A DNA stretch of 56,217 bases from Erysipelotrichia bacterium (GTDB lineage: Bacteria; Bacillota_I; Bacilli_A; Erysipelotrichales; Erysipelotrichaceae). A program made the position numbers and the translations under genes. The notes below the pieces were generated by a model that was not told the DNA's origin, searched no databases, and worked only from the letters and a program-made list of their open reading frames with translations. Shown in pieces: positions 42,523 through 51,046 of the stretch. The first letter of the stretch is position 1; every line of letters starts with the position of its first letter. Location of the stretch: assembly GCA_018333955.1 (NCBI GenBank), contig JAGXSD010000054.1, positions 1 through 56,217 of the forward strand. Reading direction: 5' to 3'.

Positions 42523-43854
42523 ATGTTCAAAAACTTTAAACGCGATATTTTCCCACTAGCTTGGCCAATTTTTATAGAGATTGGTCTTTTCATGATTATG
42601 GGTAACATCGATGTGGTTATGTTATCCCGTGTTGGTGAAACCGTGGTGAGTGCAGTGGGAAATATGAACCAAATGTTTAATCTTACCGCACTCATGTTTA
42701 GTGTGGTCACCTCAGCATCCGCCATCTTAATTTCTCAAAGTATTGGTGCAAAGAAAACCAGTGAATTACCCACCATTGTTTCATTAGCATTTGTGCTCAA
42801 TATTTCCTTTGCATTAATTCTTGGGGTCGGTGTTATTTTCTTTGGATCAGCATTTCTATCATTAATCAATGTTCCTGTTGAGTCCATTTTAGTGGGTCGT
42901 GGTTACATGATGATTGTAGGGTCTACCTTGTTTGTGCATGCGGGGACTCTTGTATTAACAACAACACTCAGAGCTCATAAGTATACCAAAGAAGTGATGT
43001 ATATTTCGGTATTCATGAATATTCTTAATGTGATTGGGAATTATACATTCCTATTTGGTCCACTTGCATATCTTAATATGGGAGTGGTTGGCGTGGCTTT
43101 ATCGACAGCACTTTCTCGAAGTATTGGATTACTTTTAAACTATCGCTTATGTGGTCGTTTAGTCCACTTTACACCTCGATTGAGACACTTGAAGTCAGTG
43201 AGTAAGGATTTATTTGTGAAGATGATTCGCCTTGGTTCTCCTGCAGCCATTGAACCGTTATCATATCAACTTGTGCAAGTCATCATGTTTTCTTATATTA
43301 ACTCCTATGGTCATGTCGCCATTAACACACGGGTGTATGTGCAAACCGCGACATGGTTTGTCTATCTTGCGGTTTTGGCGATTGCGCAAGCAAGCTTAAT
43401 CGTGGTTGGGGAACGTATAGGCCAAAATCGAAGTAATGAAGCTCGTATTATGGTTTTCAATAATTTGAAAATTTCCTTAATGATTTCTCTGACCATGTCA
43501 CTTTTCCTAGCCATAAATAGCCGTTTCTTTATTGGCTTATTTACCGATAATGAGGCCATTTTGCAATTGGCAAGTACGATACTTTGGATTGATGTGATTT
43601 TAGAAATAGGAAGAACCTTTAATCTGGTTCTGATTCTTTCTGCTCGAGGAGCAGGAGATGTTAAGTTTCCAATGATGATTGCGATTATTGTGATGTGGAT
43701 TGTGGGACTTGGGGTAGGAGTCACTTTAGCAACCGTATTCAACTTACAGCTTATTGGAATTTGGATTGGATTAACCTTTGATGAATGGGTTAGAGGATTT
43801 CTTATGATGCTTCGTTGGAGAGGAGAAAAATGGAAACGATTCAAAATGGTTTAA
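42523..43854 (+). CDS. MATE-family efflux transporter
   Basis: This multidrug and toxic compound extrusion family member has about 443 residues and twelve hydrophobic segments. The internal two-bundle organisation is visible: NIDVVMLSRVGETVVSAVGN in the first half, typical of MATE helix 1-2, and GSPAAIEPLSYQLVQVIMF in the second. It probably exports a cationic organic compound with Na+ or H+ coupling. Location after the spermidine operon raises the possibility of polyamine export but does not show it. ATG at 42523 is favoured because its ribosome binding site lies in the preceding hairpin. Confidence 0.9.
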   Translation: MFKNFKRDIFPLAWPIFIEIGLFMIMGNIDVVMLSRVGETVVSAVGNMNQMFNLTALMFSVVTSASAILISQSIGAKKTSELPTIVSLAFVLNISFALILGVGVIFFGSAFLSLINVPVESILVGRGYMMIVGSTLFVHAGTLVLTTTLRAHKYTKEVMYISVFMNILNVIGNYTFLFGPLAYLNMGVVGVALSTALSRSIGLLLNYRLCGRLVHFTPRLRHLKSVSKDLFVKMIRLGSPAAIEPLSYQLVQVIMFSYINSYGHVAINTRVYVQTATWFVYLAVLAIAQASLIVVGERIGQNRSNEARIMVFNNLKISLMISLTMSLFLAINSRFFIGLFTDNEAILQLASTILWIDVILEIGRTFNLVLILSARGAGDVKFPMMIAIIVMWIVGLGVGVTLATVFNLQLIGIWIGLTFDEWVRGFLMMLRWRGEKWKRFKMV

Positions 43855-44324
43855 AATTTAACTTACTTAAAGAACATCCAGAGCACTTTAATGCATGGAG
43901 TCAATTCATTATTAAAGCATGGGGAAGTGAAGTCACTACGCCGTTATATGTTGATCACTTTTATTGGATGATGAAAAGTAGTAACTCAATCCCAACTTGG
44001 GGGGTGTTAACACTTAATGATGAAGTGATTGGATGTTGTGGTCTTATCGTGAATGATTTTAATTCTCGAATGGATGTCTGGCCTTATCTTGCGGCTGTGT
44101 ATATTGAGGACAAGTATCGCCATCAAGGGTATGGTACATGGATGATCAAAACCATGATACACCATGGTTTTGAACTAGGCTTTAAAGACATTTATTGTGC
44201 AAGTGATTTGTTCGAATTTTACCAATCTGTTGGCTTCAAACACATAGGTAAGACATATCATCCATGGGGTGAAAACGAAATCTTTGTGATTAGCGCTTCT
44301 GAAATACAACACATCGAGGAGTAA
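43830..44324 (+). CDS. GNAT-family N-acetyltransferase
   Basis: The 164-residue protein has the acetyl-CoA loop YRHQGYGTWMIKTM and the helix-strand order of GNATs (AAVYIEDKYRHQG, then DLFEFYQSVGFKHIGKTYHP). The acceptor is unknown. GAGAGGAG before the ATG at 43830 decides this start, which lies 25 bases inside the MATE gene, so the two are co-translated. The 3' end overlaps the end of the converging minus-strand methyltransferase gene by 35 bases. Confidence 0.85.
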   Translation: METIQNGLKFNLLKEHPEHFNAWSQFIIKAWGSEVTTPLYVDHFYWMMKSSNSIPTWGVLTLNDEVIGCCGLIVNDFNSRMDVWPYLAAVYIEDKYRHQGYGTWMIKTMIHHGFELGFKDIYCASDLFEFYQSVGFKHIGKTYHPWGENEIFVISASEIQHIEE

Positions 44325-44913
44325 CCTCAATAATTTCACAGTTAAACATGTGGGCTATATGCTCACATGTTTTTAATGAAATAAGAAAAACATGGGTAGG
44401 ATCCTTTGCGTAATACCAAGATTCGAGATGATCAACCTCATCATGACGATGGGTTTGAATAAATAATAATCCTTCATGCTTTAAGCACTGAATTAAGCGC
44501 TCTAGTTCTTTTTTAGGATGATGCAAGTGTTCTATGACTTCACTACATTCAATGAAGTCGTAGGTGTGTTTAAATGCGTCTAGATGAGGATAGAAGTATA
44601 GATCATAATGTTGAAGATTAACTTTATGATTCAAACATTTTTCAAGTGCAAATACGGGACCACATCCAAAATCAAGTCCCAATGAATGAGATGGAACATG
44701 CTTCAGAATGAGATTTGCAAGAGGAGTTAAGAAGTCTAAATAGGATTGATTATCTAAGGAATTCTTATGAAGTTTGTAGCGCTCAATGTCTTGTGAAGGA
44801 GTAAGATAAGATAGTGGATTTTTAACATAAGCATCACACTCAATGCAACGAGAAAATGAGGAAGCACTTGTAAAGGTAAGGATGGAATAACATAAAGGAC
44901 ATCGATGTTTCAT
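44290..44913 (-). CDS. SAM-dependent methyltransferase with N-terminal zinc ribbon
   Basis: The N-terminus has CPLCYS and CIECDA, two CxxC pairs that would bind zinc. A class I methyltransferase core follows at about residue 75 (LGLDFGCGPVFAL, with the GCG nucleotide loop) and contains DFIECSEVIEHLHHP. The later CLKHEGLLFIQTHRHDE is the post-motif region. It fits a group of small methyltransferases with unknown substrate. No ribosome binding site is seen. Possible -35/-10 sequences (TTGACT and TTGATA on the minus strand, 18 bases apart) lie close to the ATG, suggesting a short 5' leader. Confidence 0.8.
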   Translation of the reverse strand: MKHRCPLCYSILTFTSASSFSRCIECDAYVKNPLSYLTPSQDIERYKLHKNSLDNQSYLDFLTPLANLILKHVPSHSLGLDFGCGPVFALEKCLNHKVNLQHYDLYFYPHLDAFKHTYDFIECSEVIEHLHHPKKELERLIQCLKHEGLLFIQTHRHDEVDHLESWYYAKDPTHVFLISLKTCEHIAHMFNCEIIEVTPRCVVFQKR

Positions 44914-44957
44914 ACAACAACGATATCAAATCAAGGTTAAGTTCACAAGTCAAACAT

Positions 44958-44986
44958 TTGACAATGTCAGCAAAACGCATGATAAT
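44958..44986 (+). promoter_or_regulatory. Promoter of thioredoxin-like gene
   Basis: TTGACA (44958-44963), 17 bases, GATAAT (44981-44986): a near-consensus sigma-A promoter. It overlaps a minus-strand TTGACT (44948-44953) that may serve the divergent methyltransferase gene. Confidence 0.75.
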
Positions 44987-45008
44987 AGACCTTGCCTAAG
45001 GAGTCATT

Positions 45009-45332
45009 ATGAAAGAATTTATCAATATCGAAAGCAAATCACAATTTGATGCATTATCAACCCTAGAGTCACCCTATATTCTTTATTTCACAACCCCAAC
45101 ATGTAATGTATGTAAGTCTATTTCGCCTAAATTACTGAAGATGGTCGAGGAATATCCCATCGATATCTATAAGGTTGATGTATCAGAACTAGAAGATATT
45201 CCAGCTCAAATGCTGATTTTTAACATTCCAACCATTGTTGTGATGGTGGATCAAAAAGAAGTTTTGCGAGAAGTACGCTTTATTCAATTTGAAAATCTAG
45301 AGCGAATTTGCTCATTAGCGTGTGAAGCATGA
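45009..45332 (+). CDS. Thioredoxin-like protein
   Basis: The 107-residue thioredoxin fold has the active site TTPTCNVCKS (CxxC with Asn-Val between) and the cis-proline loop IFNIPTIVVM. It is a small cytoplasmic thiol reductant or assembly factor. The unusual CNVC dipeptide differs from the CGPC of canonical thioredoxin, so redox potential and partner will differ. AAGGAG at 44998-45003 and the promoter at 44958 support the gene. Its stop overlaps the next ATG (ATGA). Confidence 0.85.
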   Translation: MKEFINIESKSQFDALSTLESPYILYFTTPTCNVCKSISPKLLKMVEEYPIDIYKVDVSELEDIPAQMLIFNIPTIVVMVDQKEVLREVRFIQFENLERICSLACEA

Positions 45333-46309
45333 ATGCTGTCGAATCCATGAAAGCAAGGCGACTCGTGCGTTATGCTTATGAAATTTATGATTTAAAACCA
45401 TGGGATCATCACGATAAGATTGGGATTATATCGATTCAACTCAATAATCGTAAGACTCCATATTATGTCGTTTTTTTAGAATCAAGCATTGTGGTGCTTC
45501 CTAATGTGGCAGCCTTAGTGGGTTTATTTATGAATGCTTCATTTGAACTCATGCCCGCGATTCAGCGACTGCGTTATCAACAACATTTACTATGTTCTTT
45601 TGTTGGCGCAGAAGATGCAGATGAAGAATCATTAAAAATGTTTGTGTTAAGTGAGGCTCAACTTCGCGACGATGTTTTACCATTTTTTGAGTCCACCATG
45701 CCTTCCCTTCTTCCTGATATGATTGTCAAGAAAGAGATTGACGTCCTTGTGGATGTGTATGCACAAGTGATTGGAGCAATCAAAGCCATTCTAGAACAAG
45801 AAGAAACCATTGATTTAGAAGAAAATATGCATTATTGGTCATTTGACTATGATCAAAAGCAATGGGTTTTATCTCATAAGTTATTGCCATCCTCACACAT
45901 TGAAGTTCAAGAGTTAAACATTGATGAACATGTTAAAAATGAGTTATTACACGTATCACAAAACCATGATGTTTGGGAAATGGATGTGGCTTACACAAGT
46001 ATCATGTTGGAAAAACAAGAACATCATCGCCAACATGCGATAAGATTATGTATGATTACTCATCACGATGCCCCATTAATATATTCTCAATCTCTTGTGA
46101 ATCAAGAAGATGCACATCAACAGCTTTATGGTGAACTTATCAACACCATCAAGCAACGTGGTCGTCCACAAAAGATTATCACCCGTGATCAAATCCTAAT
46201 GGACGCGTTTAAAAGTGTATGTAATGAGGTTAATATTGAGCTTGAAGCGAACGAAGAACTTGAAACGATAGACTTATTTATTCAAGAACTTGAAGAGAAT
46301 ATGAAATAA
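45329..46309 (+). CDS. Uncharacterised soluble protein with GRPxKIITRD motif
   Basis: The 326-residue protein has no membrane segment. Near the C-terminus QRGRPQKIITRDQILMDAFKSVC and a helix with NVNIELEANEELETIDLFI resemble a family that I recall only as DUF6930/DUF7309-type, with low certainty. Earlier parts are beta- and alpha-mixed with no catalytic motif. It overlaps the thioredoxin-like gene by four bases, so the two are co-translated and may work together. It ends at a bidirectional terminator. Confidence 0.55.
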   Translation: MNAVESMKARRLVRYAYEIYDLKPWDHHDKIGIISIQLNNRKTPYYVVFLESSIVVLPNVAALVGLFMNASFELMPAIQRLRYQQHLLCSFVGAEDADEESLKMFVLSEAQLRDDVLPFFESTMPSLLPDMIVKKEIDVLVDVYAQVIGAIKAILEQEETIDLEENMHYWSFDYDQKQWVLSHKLLPSSHIEVQELNIDEHVKNELLHVSQNHDVWEMDVAYTSIMLEKQEHHRQHAIRLCMITHHDAPLIYSQSLVNQEDAHQQLYGELINTIKQRGRPQKIITRDQILMDAFKSVCNEVNIELEANEELETIDLFIQELEENMK

Positions 46310-46337
46310 AAATGTCAGATATGAATCTGACATTTTT
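46308..46337. terminator. Bidirectional intrinsic terminator
   Basis: AAAAATGTCAGAT (46308-46320) and ATCTGACATTTTT (46325-46337) form a 13-bp stem with loop ATGA. T-runs occur on both strands, so it stops both the plus-strand gene and the converging kbl gene, whose stop codon is inside it. Confidence 0.88.
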
Positions 46338-47502
46338 ATTGAGTTGATACATGATAAGCGATAATATTCGCTGCCTTTTCAAGTTGTTCTTTGGTATGCG
46401 TCGCACTGATCATCACACGAAGTCGAGCGGTGTTTAAAGGAACTGTTGGAAACTGAATCGCACTAATATAAACACCATCATTTAAGCAAGCTTTTGAAAT
46501 GCGCACCGCTTTTGCTTCATCCTTAATAAGAATTGGAGTGATTGGAGTTTGGGTTGGTAATAAGGTTAATCCATGTTGAATGCATAGAGATTGAAAATAA
46601 CGAGCATTATCCCATAAAGTATCCACTTGGCTTTGCGATTGCTTTAATAGTTTAAATGCTTCATTGAGTGGCGCTAAGACTGCAGCGGGTAGGGCCGTTG
46701 AGAATAACAATGGTCTTGCATTCACAATCAGATAATCTTTCATAACTTGTGAACATGCGACATAACCTCCCACGACTCCTAATGCTTTAGATAGAGTTCC
46801 AATCGTGAAATCAACTTGGCCACTGAGATTAAAATGAGCGACAGTGCCTTTACCATAAGGACCTAAAACACCAGATCCATGCGCATCATCAATATAACTC
46901 ATACAATCATACGCTTTCGCAACCTTAACAAGACTTGGTAAATTCACGATATCACCATCCATAGAAAATACGCCATCAGAGATAATTAAGGCATGACGAT
47001 AGTGATGACGATGAAGTTTAAGCAGTTCTTCAAGAGCTTGAAAATCATTATGAGGATAAACAAATTTCTTTGCGCGTGATAAGCGTACTCCATCAATGAT
47101 CGAAGCATGATTTAATTCATCAGAGAAAATGACATCACCTTCTAAGGCGATAGCTTGGATGACTCCAGCATTACATGCGAATCCGCTTTGAAATACAATG
47201 GCCGCTTCTTCTTGTTTGAACTCAGCAATGGTTTTTTCAAGCGTTTCTAATAAATCATTGTATCCTGCAATGGTACGCACAGCCCCAGCCCCAACCCCAT
47301 GACTTTGAATGGCTTCCATGGCTTTTTCTTTTAATGCGGCGTGATTTGCGAATCCTAAGTAATTGTTTGATGACAGATTAATGATTGGTTGATCATTAAT
47401 CATGATGATAGCATCATTTTTACCATCAATACGCGGAGGAGTAGCATATGACCCGCTCGCTTTTTTGTTTTCAACCCAAGTTTTAAAAAATGCTTGACTC
47501 AT
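46336..47502 (-). CDS. kbl: Glycine C-acetyltransferase (2-amino-3-ketobutyrate CoA ligase)
   Basis: This fold-type I PLP enzyme belongs to the alpha-oxoamine synthase family. Landmarks are INLSSNNYLGFANH near residue 40, FSDELNHASIIDGVRLS, YIDDAHGSGVLG with the ring-binding Asp, and TIGTLSKALGVVGGY with the Schiff-base lysine. The family also includes biotin and heme synthesis enzymes. Its pairing with threonine dehydrogenase (four-base overlap) shows the 2-amino-3-ketobutyrate role: cleavage to glycine and acetyl-CoA. Confidence 0.92.
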   Translation of the reverse strand: MSQAFFKTWVENKKASGSYATPPRIDGKNDAIIMINDQPIINLSSNNYLGFANHAALKEKAMEAIQSHGVGAGAVRTIAGYNDLLETLEKTIAEFKQEEAAIVFQSGFACNAGVIQAIALEGDVIFSDELNHASIIDGVRLSRAKKFVYPHNDFQALEELLKLHRHHYRHALIISDGVFSMDGDIVNLPSLVKVAKAYDCMSYIDDAHGSGVLGPYGKGTVAHFNLSGQVDFTIGTLSKALGVVGGYVACSQVMKDYLIVNARPLLFSTALPAAVLAPLNEAFKLLKQSQSQVDTLWDNARYFQSLCIQHGLTLLPTQTPITPILIKDEAKAVRISKACLNDGVYISAIQFPTVPLNTARLRVMISATHTKEQLEKAANIIAYHVSTQ

Positions 47503-48542
47503 TGTTTATCACTCACTTTCAAAACAACCTTGCCACATTGACCACTCGCCATGTATTCCATTCCTAGCTCTAGGGAAATAAAGGGTAGGGTATGAGTATG
47601 AATGATATCTAAGTGAAGTGCTTTTCGTTTCAAATATGCTTTGATTTGATCCCATGTTTCAAACATACGTCGTCCTGTAATTCCCGCAATCGTTATTCCT
47701 TTAAAGACAATATCTTTTGAAATATCCATCATAAATGGATTGGATGCGACCCCCAACATCGCCATATGTCCACCGTCTTTAAGAAATTTAAAGGCATTAA
47801 GAATGGCTTGAGGATGACCACTCATTTCCGCAACTACATCCACACCATATCCATGAGTCAATTCAAGAATTGTTTTCACTACATCAACCTCATTCGCATT
47901 GAGGATGACATCCGCATGAAGTTTTTGAGCTAAATCAAGTCGATATGGATTAATATCGACCACAATCACTTGTTTTGCGCCATTTGCTTTTGCGACATCA
48001 ATGGCCATTAAGCCGATTGGACCACATCCATTAATCACTACCGTTTTATCTTTAACATTAGTCGAGTTAATCGTGTGAACAGCATTTCCTAGTGGTTCAA
48101 GCATCGAGAGTTGTTCTAAAGGCACATCCAAATCATTCATGATTAATGCATTTTGAGCTGGTAAGGCAATGTATTGCGCAAAGCAACCATCAGTATCAAC
48201 GCCAATCACTTTGGTGTTCTTACAAATATGGCCATGATTTGCTTTGCAATGTTCACACTCATTACAGATGATGTGTGTTTCCGCTACCACAATATCTCCA
48301 ATCTTATGAGTTGAATTCTTAGGTCCGATTTCGATGATTTGACCTACAAACTCATGTCCCATTATGGTGGGAGGTTTAACCCTTGATGCACTCCATGCAT
48401 CCCATGAATAGATGTGGTAATCCGTTCCACAAATTGAGGTATACAACACTTGAATGAGCACTTCATCATCTTTAATTAAAGGCATTGGGGCTTGAGTAAA
48501 TATTCCACCGACATCAGGATCACGTTTTTGAAAGACTAGCAT
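47499..48542 (-). CDS. tdh: L-threonine 3-dehydrogenase
   Basis: This zinc-containing medium-chain dehydrogenase has about 347 residues. SICGTDYHIY and GHEFVGQI hold catalytic zinc ligands. NECEHCKANHGHICKN gives the four-cysteine structural zinc site, and INGCGPIGLMAIDVAK is the NAD-binding Rossmann loop. It oxidises threonine to 2-amino-3-ketobutyrate, which Kbl then cleaves, giving a threonine-to-glycine route. AAGGAG on the minus strand selects the ATG at 48542. The longer frame to 48596 has no ribosome binding site. Confidence 0.92.
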   Translation of the reverse strand: MLVFQKRDPDVGGIFTQAPMPLIKDDEVLIQVLYTSICGTDYHIYSWDAWSASRVKPPTIMGHEFVGQIIEIGPKNSTHKIGDIVVAETHIICNECEHCKANHGHICKNTKVIGVDTDGCFAQYIALPAQNALIMNDLDVPLEQLSMLEPLGNAVHTINSTNVKDKTVVINGCGPIGLMAIDVAKANGAKQVIVVDINPYRLDLAQKLHADVILNANEVDVVKTILELTHGYGVDVVAEMSGHPQAILNAFKFLKDGGHMAMLGVASNPFMMDISKDIVFKGITIAGITGRRMFETWDQIKAYLKRKALHLDIIHTHTLPFISLELGMEYMASGQCGKVVLKVSDKQ

Positions 48543-48593
48543 AGTTAGCTCCTTATTATAGTTTAATTCTATCATATCTAAAGGTTGTTCCCT

Positions 48594-48625
48594 CAATAAA
48601 AAAAGTCTTCATGATGAAGACTTTT
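48594..48625 (-). terminator. Intrinsic terminator of the redox operon (minus strand)
   Basis: AAAAGTCTTCAT and ATGAAGACTTTT (48601-48612 and 48614-48625) form a near-perfect hairpin. On the minus strand it is followed by a long T-run (48604-48594). Confidence 0.88.
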
Positions 48626-48627
48626 GA

Positions 48628-49275
48628 TTAAGGTAATTGTTCGATTGCTTCTAAGAATGCATCGAAAGGTTGATTGCCTATGAGTTCAACACTATCGTTA
48701 ATCACAATCTTTGGAACACTAGATACATTGAAACGATTGGATAATTCAAAGAAGGTTTGGGCTTCCACCATTTCACCTTCAATGTTTGGATTAAGCATCG
48801 CAAGTTTATGTGCTTTTTGAACGGCACCTGGACAATGTGGACATGAAAGAGTTACAAACACCTTTATATTGACAGGTTTATCAATGGCATTAATGCGTTT
48901 GAGATAATCTTCAGGGACTTCTTCTTCATGAGCATTTCCCATTTCAAGCAAAGCAGGAATAAATGAGTTGATCTCATGACCTGCTGGAATTCCATTGAAC
49001 TTAACACCGTGATTTTTACCTTCATGGTCTAGTAAAACAAAACTTGGGACCATTTCAATATTGTATGCTTTGGCGAGTTCATAATCTTTGTCGATATCAT
49101 AATGAGCAAGATGAATCTTGTCTGATAGTTCCTCGACTTCGTGAAGTAAACTGTGGGTTTCTTCACAACTTACACATTCTCCTTCTGATGTAAAGAATGC
49201 GATGGTGACATCAGTCTTGATGTCGTTAAATAGGGTGCGCAATTGATTCGCGACTTCATCATTCATTAAACGCAT
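48628..49275 (-). CDS. Protein disulfide oxidoreductase with two thioredoxin folds
   Basis: The 215-residue protein has two thioredoxin-like halves. The first has EGECVSCEET (CVSC) and the second has LSCPHCPG (CPHC), each followed by a cis-proline loop (MVPSFVLL, SVPKIVIN). This is the layout of PDO-type proteins and of the N-terminal part of AhpF. The C-terminal CPHC is the likely main active site. It is cytoplasmic. The next gene upstream is a thioredoxin reductase with which it overlaps, so the pair probably forms an NAD(P)H-driven disulfide-reducing system. AAGGAGGT directly before the ATG supports the start at 49275. Confidence 0.88.
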   Translation of the reverse strand: MRLMNDEVANQLRTLFNDIKTDVTIAFFTSEGECVSCEETHSLLHEVEELSDKIHLAHYDIDKDYELAKAYNIEMVPSFVLLDHEGKNHGVKFNGIPAGHEINSFIPALLEMGNAHEEEVPEDYLKRINAIDKPVNIKVFVTLSCPHCPGAVQKAHKLAMLNPNIEGEMVEAQTFFELSNRFNVSSVPKIVINDSVELIGNQPFDAFLEAIEQLP

Positions 49276-50248
49276 AAATACCTCCTTGTTGGTTGATGTA
49301 TTCTGATGCAGCCAGTGCTGCGACTGCTCCTTGAGCTACTGCAATCACAATCTGTTTGTATGGACTTTCACACACATCACCAGCCGCAAATAAACCTGGT
49401 AGAGAAGTGTGTTGATGATTATCCACCACCACATGATGAGAATCTGATAGCTCGACTAATCCTTCGACTAATGAAACATTCGGTAGATTTCCAATCTCTA
49501 CAAATAATCCATCAGCTTCAATGATTCTTTCAAATTTAGTATGCTTATCAAACACTTTAATTGACGTCATTCGACTTTCGCCTAAGACTTCAAGGATTTG
49601 AGTCTGCTTGTAGACGGTAATTTTATCATGACTCATCATTTGATCAACTAAGACTTTGTCAGCTCTAAACTCAGAGCGATGCACAACAATAACTTCATTA
49701 GCCCATTTGGCAACATCAAGAGATGCTTCTACGGCAGAATTTCCACCTCCAGCGATGATGACTTTCTTGTTTTTAAACAATGGAGCATCACATATTGCAC
49801 AATAGGCAACCCCTTTATCACTAAATTCCTTTTCTCCTGGAATGTCTAAGCGACGAGGATGAGATCCGGTTGCGAGTAAAATAGTTTTTGATTTGAAAGT
49901 ATTAAACTGGGTTGTCACATGAAAGATGTGCCCAACTTTCTCAATCTTTTTCACAATTACATCCTCAATAATAGGAATTTCGTATTGTTTTAGGTGATGA
50001 ATGAATGCCTCGGAAAGGCCTTCTCCACTAATGTCGACTAGTCCAAGATAATTATCCACCGTTGAAGTATTAAGAAGTTGACCTCCTAAACGTTGAGACA
50101 AAATGGCGGTCTTCAAGCCTTTACGAAATGCATACAAAGCAGCATTGTAGCCTGCAGGACCTCCACCAAGCACTAAGTGATCATAAAGTATAGCATCATC
50201 AAGTTTAGGTGGTGAACTCAAGGAATTGATATTAAACGAAAAGCTCAT
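49259..50248 (-). CDS. trxB: Thioredoxin-reductase-like flavoprotein
   Basis: The FAD/NAD(P)H-dependent reductase has 330 residues. LVLGGGPAGYNAAL is the FAD loop. GVAYCAICDAPLFKNK contains the redox-active CAIC, and IAGGGNSAVEASL is the NAD(P)H-binding loop. GLFAAGDVCESPYKQIVIA is the C-terminal FAD motif. The pair with the two-thioredoxin-fold protein suggests it reduces that protein rather than a classic thioredoxin. AAGGAGGT on the minus strand selects the ATG at 50248. The gene is in the same run as the transposase-like protein gene. Confidence 0.92.
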   Translation of the reverse strand: MSFSFNINSLSSPPKLDDAILYDHLVLGGGPAGYNAALYAFRKGLKTAILSQRLGGQLLNTSTVDNYLGLVDISGEGLSEAFIHHLKQYEIPIIEDVIVKKIEKVGHIFHVTTQFNTFKSKTILLATGSHPRRLDIPGEKEFSDKGVAYCAICDAPLFKNKKVIIAGGGNSAVEASLDVAKWANEVIVVHRSEFRADKVLVDQMMSHDKITVYKQTQILEVLGESRMTSIKVFDKHTKFERIIEADGLFVEIGNLPNVSLVEGLVELSDSHHVVVDNHQHTSLPGLFAAGDVCESPYKQIVIAVAQGAVAALAASEYINQQGGIYAFNE

Positions 50249-50291
50249 AATGACCTCCTTGGTAACATTATAAGGGGACACTATTTGAATT

Positions 50292-50957
50292 TCAAGTGTT
50301 CTGCAAAGATTTTTTAATTATTTTGGAAATGGTTGATTGATCAAGTCCTAAAAAGAGTTCACCAATATCCTTTAATGAACACATTGTGGTTTGATAAAGA
50401 TTAAAAACACATTGGTCTCTGAGTGATTTGTTGGCAATGACTTCATCAAAACTACATTCATGCTCCACAAGAAATTCATGAAGTTGCTCATCAAGTGTGC
50501 GGACATCACATTCAAAACAGGCCTCATCAAAACGTGTGAGCAAGTTTAAGGGTGAAGTCATGAGTTGATGATATACACAATAAGAGTTATAAGGAGATTG
50601 TGCAGGTTTATTTACATTCTGAATAATCTTATGGAGTTCTTCAAGTGAGGTTATGGGTTTACTCTTAAAGCGTTGAACAAAAATCTTACCATGAGGTTTC
50701 TTATAGTTTGTGTAAGTGATCAGTAATGAAGACATGATTTTAGAAATATTCATATATGGTGTTCTTACAAGTAACTCAAAGGATGTGTCACTGAGTAAGC
50801 AATACGCAAACACTTCAAATTTGAACTTCTGTTTTGCGATATTAAGCATTGCTAAAAAATGGTCACGATCATCATTGTTTTCAAACATAGGGTGATGAGA
50901 AGTTTGAGTGATAAGTAGTACACTTGCGTTGTGATTTGATCTTGCAGTTCTTGGCAT
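50292..50957 (-). CDS. REP-associated transposase-fold protein lacking catalytic residues
   Basis: The 221-residue protein begins MPRTARSNHNASVLLITQ and continues HHPMFENNDDRDHFLAML, as in RAYT/IS200-like Y1 transposase proteins. Where active relatives have the HUH motif (AYCLMPNHxHLL), this has AYCLLSDTSFELLV. The catalytic tyrosine region reads IIQNVNKPAQ, so neither metal-binding histidines nor the tyrosine is retained. A C-terminal HTH (MCSLKDIGELFLGLDQSTISKIIKK) is intact. I infer a DNA- or RNA-binding regulator derived from a transposase. It lies 43 bases upstream of the thioredoxin reductase gene on the same strand. It has no ribosome binding site and is probably leaderless. Confidence 0.75.
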   Translation of the reverse strand: MPRTARSNHNASVLLITQTSHHPMFENNDDRDHFLAMLNIAKQKFKFEVFAYCLLSDTSFELLVRTPYMNISKIMSSLLITYTNYKKPHGKIFVQRFKSKPITSLEELHKIIQNVNKPAQSPYNSYCVYHQLMTSPLNLLTRFDEACFECDVRTLDEQLHEFLVEHECSFDEVIANKSLRDQCVFNLYQTTMCSLKDIGELFLGLDQSTISKIIKKSLQNT

Positions 50958-50963
50958 AATTAC

Positions 50964-50992
50964 ACTTTAAACTAAAATGACTCATATTTCAA
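50964..50992 (-). promoter_or_regulatory. Promoter of the redox operon, probable leaderless start
   Basis: On the minus strand TTGAAA (50992-50987) and TAAAGT (50969-50964) are 17 bases apart. The -10 ends 7 positions before the A of the ATG at 50957, so transcription would begin at the start codon. Confidence 0.5.
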
Positions 50993-51031
50993 GTGATGTC
51001 CCAAACAAGATAAGCATAAACAACACTTTTA

Positions 51032-51040
51032 TGGTAAACT
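51032..51040 (+). promoter_or_regulatory. Extended -10 promoter of hflX, probable leaderless start
   Basis: TGGTAAACT is an extended -10 element (TGN plus TAAACT). Its last base is 7 positions before the ATG at 51047, and no ribosome binding site is present. Confidence 0.5.
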
Positions 51041-51046
51041 ATCGAC

